DNA from: Neckera pumila | Lineage: Eukaryota; Streptophyta; Bryopsida; Hypnales; Neckeraceae | Assembly: GCA_963969595.1 (NCBI GenBank) | Contig: OZ018408.1 | Coordinates: 27,094,108 to 27,158,107, forward strand | DNA length: 64,000 nt | Reading direction: 5' to 3' | Shown here: piece after piece, positions 60,492 to 64,000 of the stretch | Position numbering within the stretch: the stretch's first letter is position 1 | Layout: each line of letters opens with the position of its first letter | The notes under the pieces: model-generated | What the model was told of the DNA's origin: nothing | The model's database searches: none | Seen by the model: the letters and a program-made list of their open reading frames with translations, nothing else | Program-made: the position numbers and the translations under genes

Positions 60492-60494
60492 TAA

Positions 60495-61659
60495 ATTTCC
60501 TCTCATTCTCAACAGCCTAGGGTCGGTTTTCACAAAATTTTATCAAAAACTGCCATTTTCTACTGCATTGAGCATAATTGAAACATAATAACATTTTCAA
60601 ACTTTTAACCTTTCAAATTTGGATTAGACTACTATAAGAATTAGTGGAAAAATTTCCAACCCATTTGACTGTGTGGATTGCAAGATTATGAAGTTTCAAA
60701 TTAGAAGGAAAAAAAAAATTAGGCCCTACCCAATACAAGACCCAATAGGATCAACATAGTCTTTACTTGACTTTGTGGAGAAGGTGGTAGTATCAAACTT
60801 TGGGAATTTGGACCATTGGGTAGGTAGTTATGTTAGTTACTTGCATACCAATTTTCAAAGAGAATAGAGATGTCTAAGACATCCAAAATCTTCTTGCACT
60901 AAGACAATGTCCCCCAAAAGCAACTACATGAACAAGATTTCAACTGTTTTGGAATAACACATTTTTGGATGAATCAAAATTCCATATCTTTTGTCAAGAA
61001 TATTCCTTTGGGGGATTCTAGGGAGAGAATTCAATTTAAACACTACTCCAATTATGGGTTTTTAGCCACTTTAGATTAGTTCTATTCAAACGTGAGTAGA
61101 TCCACTTGCTTTTTCTTTAGTAGATTTGGATTAAACCATATCAAAAAAATTGTGTTACTTAGAGCAATCTCAATAAATAGTTTGCATGGTTTTGGGTGGC
61201 GTGGCCTCTTGGCTAGTTGCAGTTGCTTCAATGCTAGTCTACTTTACCAAAGTCTAAACTTAATTGAATATAGAATCTTGTGACCTTTTAGAATGAATGT
61301 GGATTCATTGAAGTGTATATTCAAAGAATCTTGTGTTATTGCGGACTTGTAACGCAATTCAAAAGTAGTAGGCTTGTAAAGGTTAAAGCAAAGGCCAAAA
61401 AGGTGGAAGGGTGTGTACATATTGATTGGAGCTTCTTTTAAAATTTGTCATGGGCTTCTTTTAAAATTTGTCATGGGCTTCTTTCAAATTTTACTTCCAA
61501 ACCAACATGGTCGCGGTTAATTACTTTGGCTTTCAAACGATATGATTGGAGCTCTTTTAAATAGCTCCATCCACTTAATTTAATACATATTTATATTGTA
61601 ATTTTGATTTAAAATAATTATTATGATGTCTTGTTCTTAGATTGGAAGTCAAAGGGAGG
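60495..61659. other. AT-rich spacer with a short direct repeat
   Basis: GGCTTCTTTTAAAATTTGTC is repeated about three times with a 22-bp period at about 61428-61490. Nothing else was identified. Confidence 0.4.
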
Positions 61660-61865
61660 TCACTATTCATCACAGGGAGACCGGGGAGGCATTCCCCCCC
61701 GGTACAAATTTGGGGGTGTAACTTGACACATACACACACAAATTTTCTTATGATAGAAAGTTCGTGTGTGTGTATGTGTGTGTGTTAAGTTACACCCCCA
61801 AATTTGTATCGAGGGGGGGGGGGGGGGGGGGGGGGGACGCCATCTAGTTCTCCCTATGCATGAAG
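61660..61865. mobile_element. Foldback element with GT-repeat core and G24 run
   Basis: Long imperfect inverted arms: ATACAAATTTGGGGGTGTAA (minus-strand reading of the right arm) mirrors GTACAAATTTGGGGGTGTAA on the left (from 61702), and outer CAGGGAGA mirrors TCTCCCTATG. C7 (61694-61700) on the left faces an uninterrupted G24 (61813-61836) on the right. The arms continue into alternating ACACAC/GTGTGT at the centre. Confidence 0.65.
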
Positions 61866-61990
61866 TTGCAATTATAACCTCATATTAAGGCTCTATTGGT
61901 ACAAGTTACAAGTAACATAGCAATGCAAGTTCTATGTTTAGAGCATGTAGAGATATTCCTTGTAAATTTATTTTCAATGATTGTGCGGCA

Positions 61991-63240
61991 AACACTACAA
62001 AAAAATGATGGAAAAAATGACTGCAAAAAACGACTGAAAACTAGTCGTTGTGGACACAATGACTGCAATACGACTCAGGCCTTGGAGTCGTTGTGGACAA
62101 GTCGTTTAGGACAACGACTACAGTCTATTATCACCATTCATTTCTACATCCAAAGTAGAAATGGATGAAGTGATAAAGAAAGTTGGGCTTAAGGAAATGT
62201 CTATAAAGCTGCCATGTGGAAACCAGACCCCTAAAACATTTGATGTGGACATCCACGTGGCCAGTCATTTTTAAGTCATTCTGATGTTATGACTGACCCA
62301 TAATGAATTTGACGTGGACGGCCACATACGAAGTTGTTTTTGAGTCATTGAAAAGTCATTTTACAATTATTTTGCAATCATTTTGCTGTTATTTTGCAAT
62401 CATTGTTGTTGACGTCTCTAGTCATTTTAAAGTTAACATGACATCTCCAGAGAAGAAAGTGGGGCCCATTATTTGGAGAGTAGTCATTATGCAATACATT
62501 CAAAGTTTCACAACAATACACCATATACAATACATCATATACAAAACATCATGTACAAAACATCATATACCATGTACAATATACCATACACCGTATACCA
62601 TATATTGTAGTTGGCATGTGTCACATAGCTTTCAAAGCCATTTTGTATGTGAGTATGAAGAAATGAAATGACAAGCCTTTTATACAAGTGGGATGATAGG
62701 AGACAAGACAAACCATGTGGGATATGTAAAATGCAGGAATTGTGTTATAAGTAATATTTCAAATTTCATTTAAGCATGGTAGATTAATTTTTTTCAAAAA
62801 CCTTTGAACCAAAAAAAGTTAGAAAATCAAACTCACTCTCATCTCTAAAAATCCATTTTATATTTTGAGCCTCAAATCAAAAGTTATGGACAAATTTGTG
62901 AAAGGAGTTGGAAAGGATATTTTCTTTTGACATTTTCTAACATCCTCTCTAAAATTTGTCTTGCCTCTTTGTATACGAACCATGATGAAAATGTGTTGTA
63001 AATACAGCAAAAGTGTGATGAAAGGTACGCAGATGCTTAAAAATTGCACAATGCATTACAATGCACAAAGCACTGGAGTAGTAGTTGATCAGCTGCACAG
63101 TAATCTAAGATGTTTCAACTCATTCTACAGTCTTAAGAAGTCATTTTGCAATTGCGGGAAGTCGTTTTGGAATTGCAAGAAGTCACTCTGCAGTTGCAAA
63201 AAGTCATTTTGCAGTCGCAGGAAGTCATTCTACTGAAGGT
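61991..63240. repeat. Repeat-rich tract with a CACTA-like start and GTCATTTTGCAA-type repeats
   Basis: CACTACAAAAAAATGATGG at 61988-62006 resembles a CACTA tip and is followed by alternating GACTGCAA/GTCGTTGT words. Related words recur at 62350-62405 (GTCATTTTACAATTATTTTG) and as a tandem 18-bp array at 63135-63235 (AGTCATTTTGCAATTGC). ATATACA-type microsatellite fills about 62515-62606. I found no matching 3' CACTA tip, so the element is unproven. Confidence 0.4.
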
Positions 63241-64000
63241 AAGAAATCCAATTTGTGACACTATGTCATATTAGTGCACATTGCAGGTTTTGAAAAATGC
63301 ACAAATGGTACCAAATTGTCACAAACCTTTCACGGCCTGCAACGACAATTCAATTTGTAAAACCCAACTTCAATGACACCAGAGAAGCAGCATTGTTGTT
63401 CATGTAAGAGGGGAACGAGACTAACAATTGCTTTAGGACTATGAAAGCACCTTCCAGCCTTTACGTTGGGACCTCAAGAATGTCTATTTTGAATCACATG
63501 AAATGTCTAGAAATATTGCGAAGTTACCAACGCAAATGGACTGAAATCATAGTTGTTGTCCTAGTAGGAGTGTAAATGAATCTTAAAGTAGACAAAGAAA
63601 ACAATAGATCCCAACAAAACAAAAAAGCCAGCGGAAATGCATAATTTATAAAAAAAGAAGAGAATAATTTTTTCTTTTTGAAGAAGGTTGAAGAAACAAA
63701 TTTAAGAAGACAAACAAAGAGTAGAAAAGAGAAAATTAAAAAAGATTTAAAGAAATGAAGAAGAGAAGAAGAAAGGAAAAAAATGAATAACAAAAAAAAT
63801 TACAAGGATTACAAAATAGGAAAAAAATTTGGAGGAATGAAAATTACCAAAAAGTAAAAAATAATTCTATTTGTTTCTAGAAAAAATTCTAGGAAATAAT
63901 AGCAAATGAAACTGATAAGAGAAAAATAAAAAAATAAAAACACATAAAAAGGGAAAAGGTAGAAAAAGAGATGAAAAGATTAAAATAAATTTTACAAAGA
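63241..64000. other. Spacer ending in a long purine-rich tract
   Basis: From about 63590 to the end the plus strand is dominated by A and G (AAGAAG, GAAAAAG words) with few C or T. No gene was seen. Confidence 0.5.

Overview
The window is nuclear DNA of a green plant, most likely a land plant. It holds seven recognisable nuclear protein-coding genes, nearly all split by GT-AG introns: vesicle fusion (alpha-SNAP), a small zinc-ribbon protein, a plastid ABC1K atypical kinase, a RING ubiquitin ligase with SUMO-binding motifs, KU80, mitochondrial ribosomal protein L27, and plastid beta-carotene hydroxylase. The plastid and mitochondrial targeting, the plant-type KU80 and L27, and telo-box motifs near two gene starts fit a streptophyte. 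I cannot name the species. Coding islands are GC-balanced and sit in very AT-rich, repeat-laden spacers.

Layout. 0-6 kb: alpha-SNAP (+, nine exons), bracketed by a diverged inverted repeat. 6-9 kb: two about 0.9-kb TTAA-flanked elements. 9.3-10.9 kb: zinc-ribbon gene (-) with a probable 5'-UTR intron. 12.3-20.4 kb: a terminal-inverted-repeat (TIR) element, then ABC1K (+, 13 proposed coding exons). 20.6-23.5 kb: TTAA elements, a Tourist-like miniature inverted-repeat transposable element (MITE) and a nested composite. 23.8-32.2 kb: a decayed Ty1/copia element flanked by three copies or fragments of an unrecognised protein family. 32.7-35.5 kb: TTAA elements and an 89-90-bp minisatellite. 36.5-38.5 kb: RING/SIM ligase (-). 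39.8-44.9 kb: KU80 (-, 12 exons). 45.5-47.6 kb: 51-bp minisatellite and a TTAA element. 48.4-51.3 kb: mitochondrial L27 (+). 52.7-54.8 kb: beta-carotene hydroxylase (-, five exons). 55.5-64 kb: no genes, but a probable Helitron end and a dense cluster of small inverted-repeat elements.

The genes are unrelated housekeeping genes and do not form a functional cluster. L27 and the hydroxylase are convergent; the RING ligase and KU80 lie head to tail on the minus strand.

The most notable non-genic signal is a family of elements (0.2-0.94 kb) whose ends read TTAA-CCCC...GGGG-TTAA. One copy (34284-35193) sits inside a minisatellite, so neighbouring repeat units show the empty target site and directly support a 4-bp TTAA duplication. 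That is the hallmark of piggyBac-like transposition, which would be unexpected in a plant.

Limits: exon joints were found by reading frame and splice consensus, without transcripts. The 5' end of ABC1K and one KU80 intron are the least certain.
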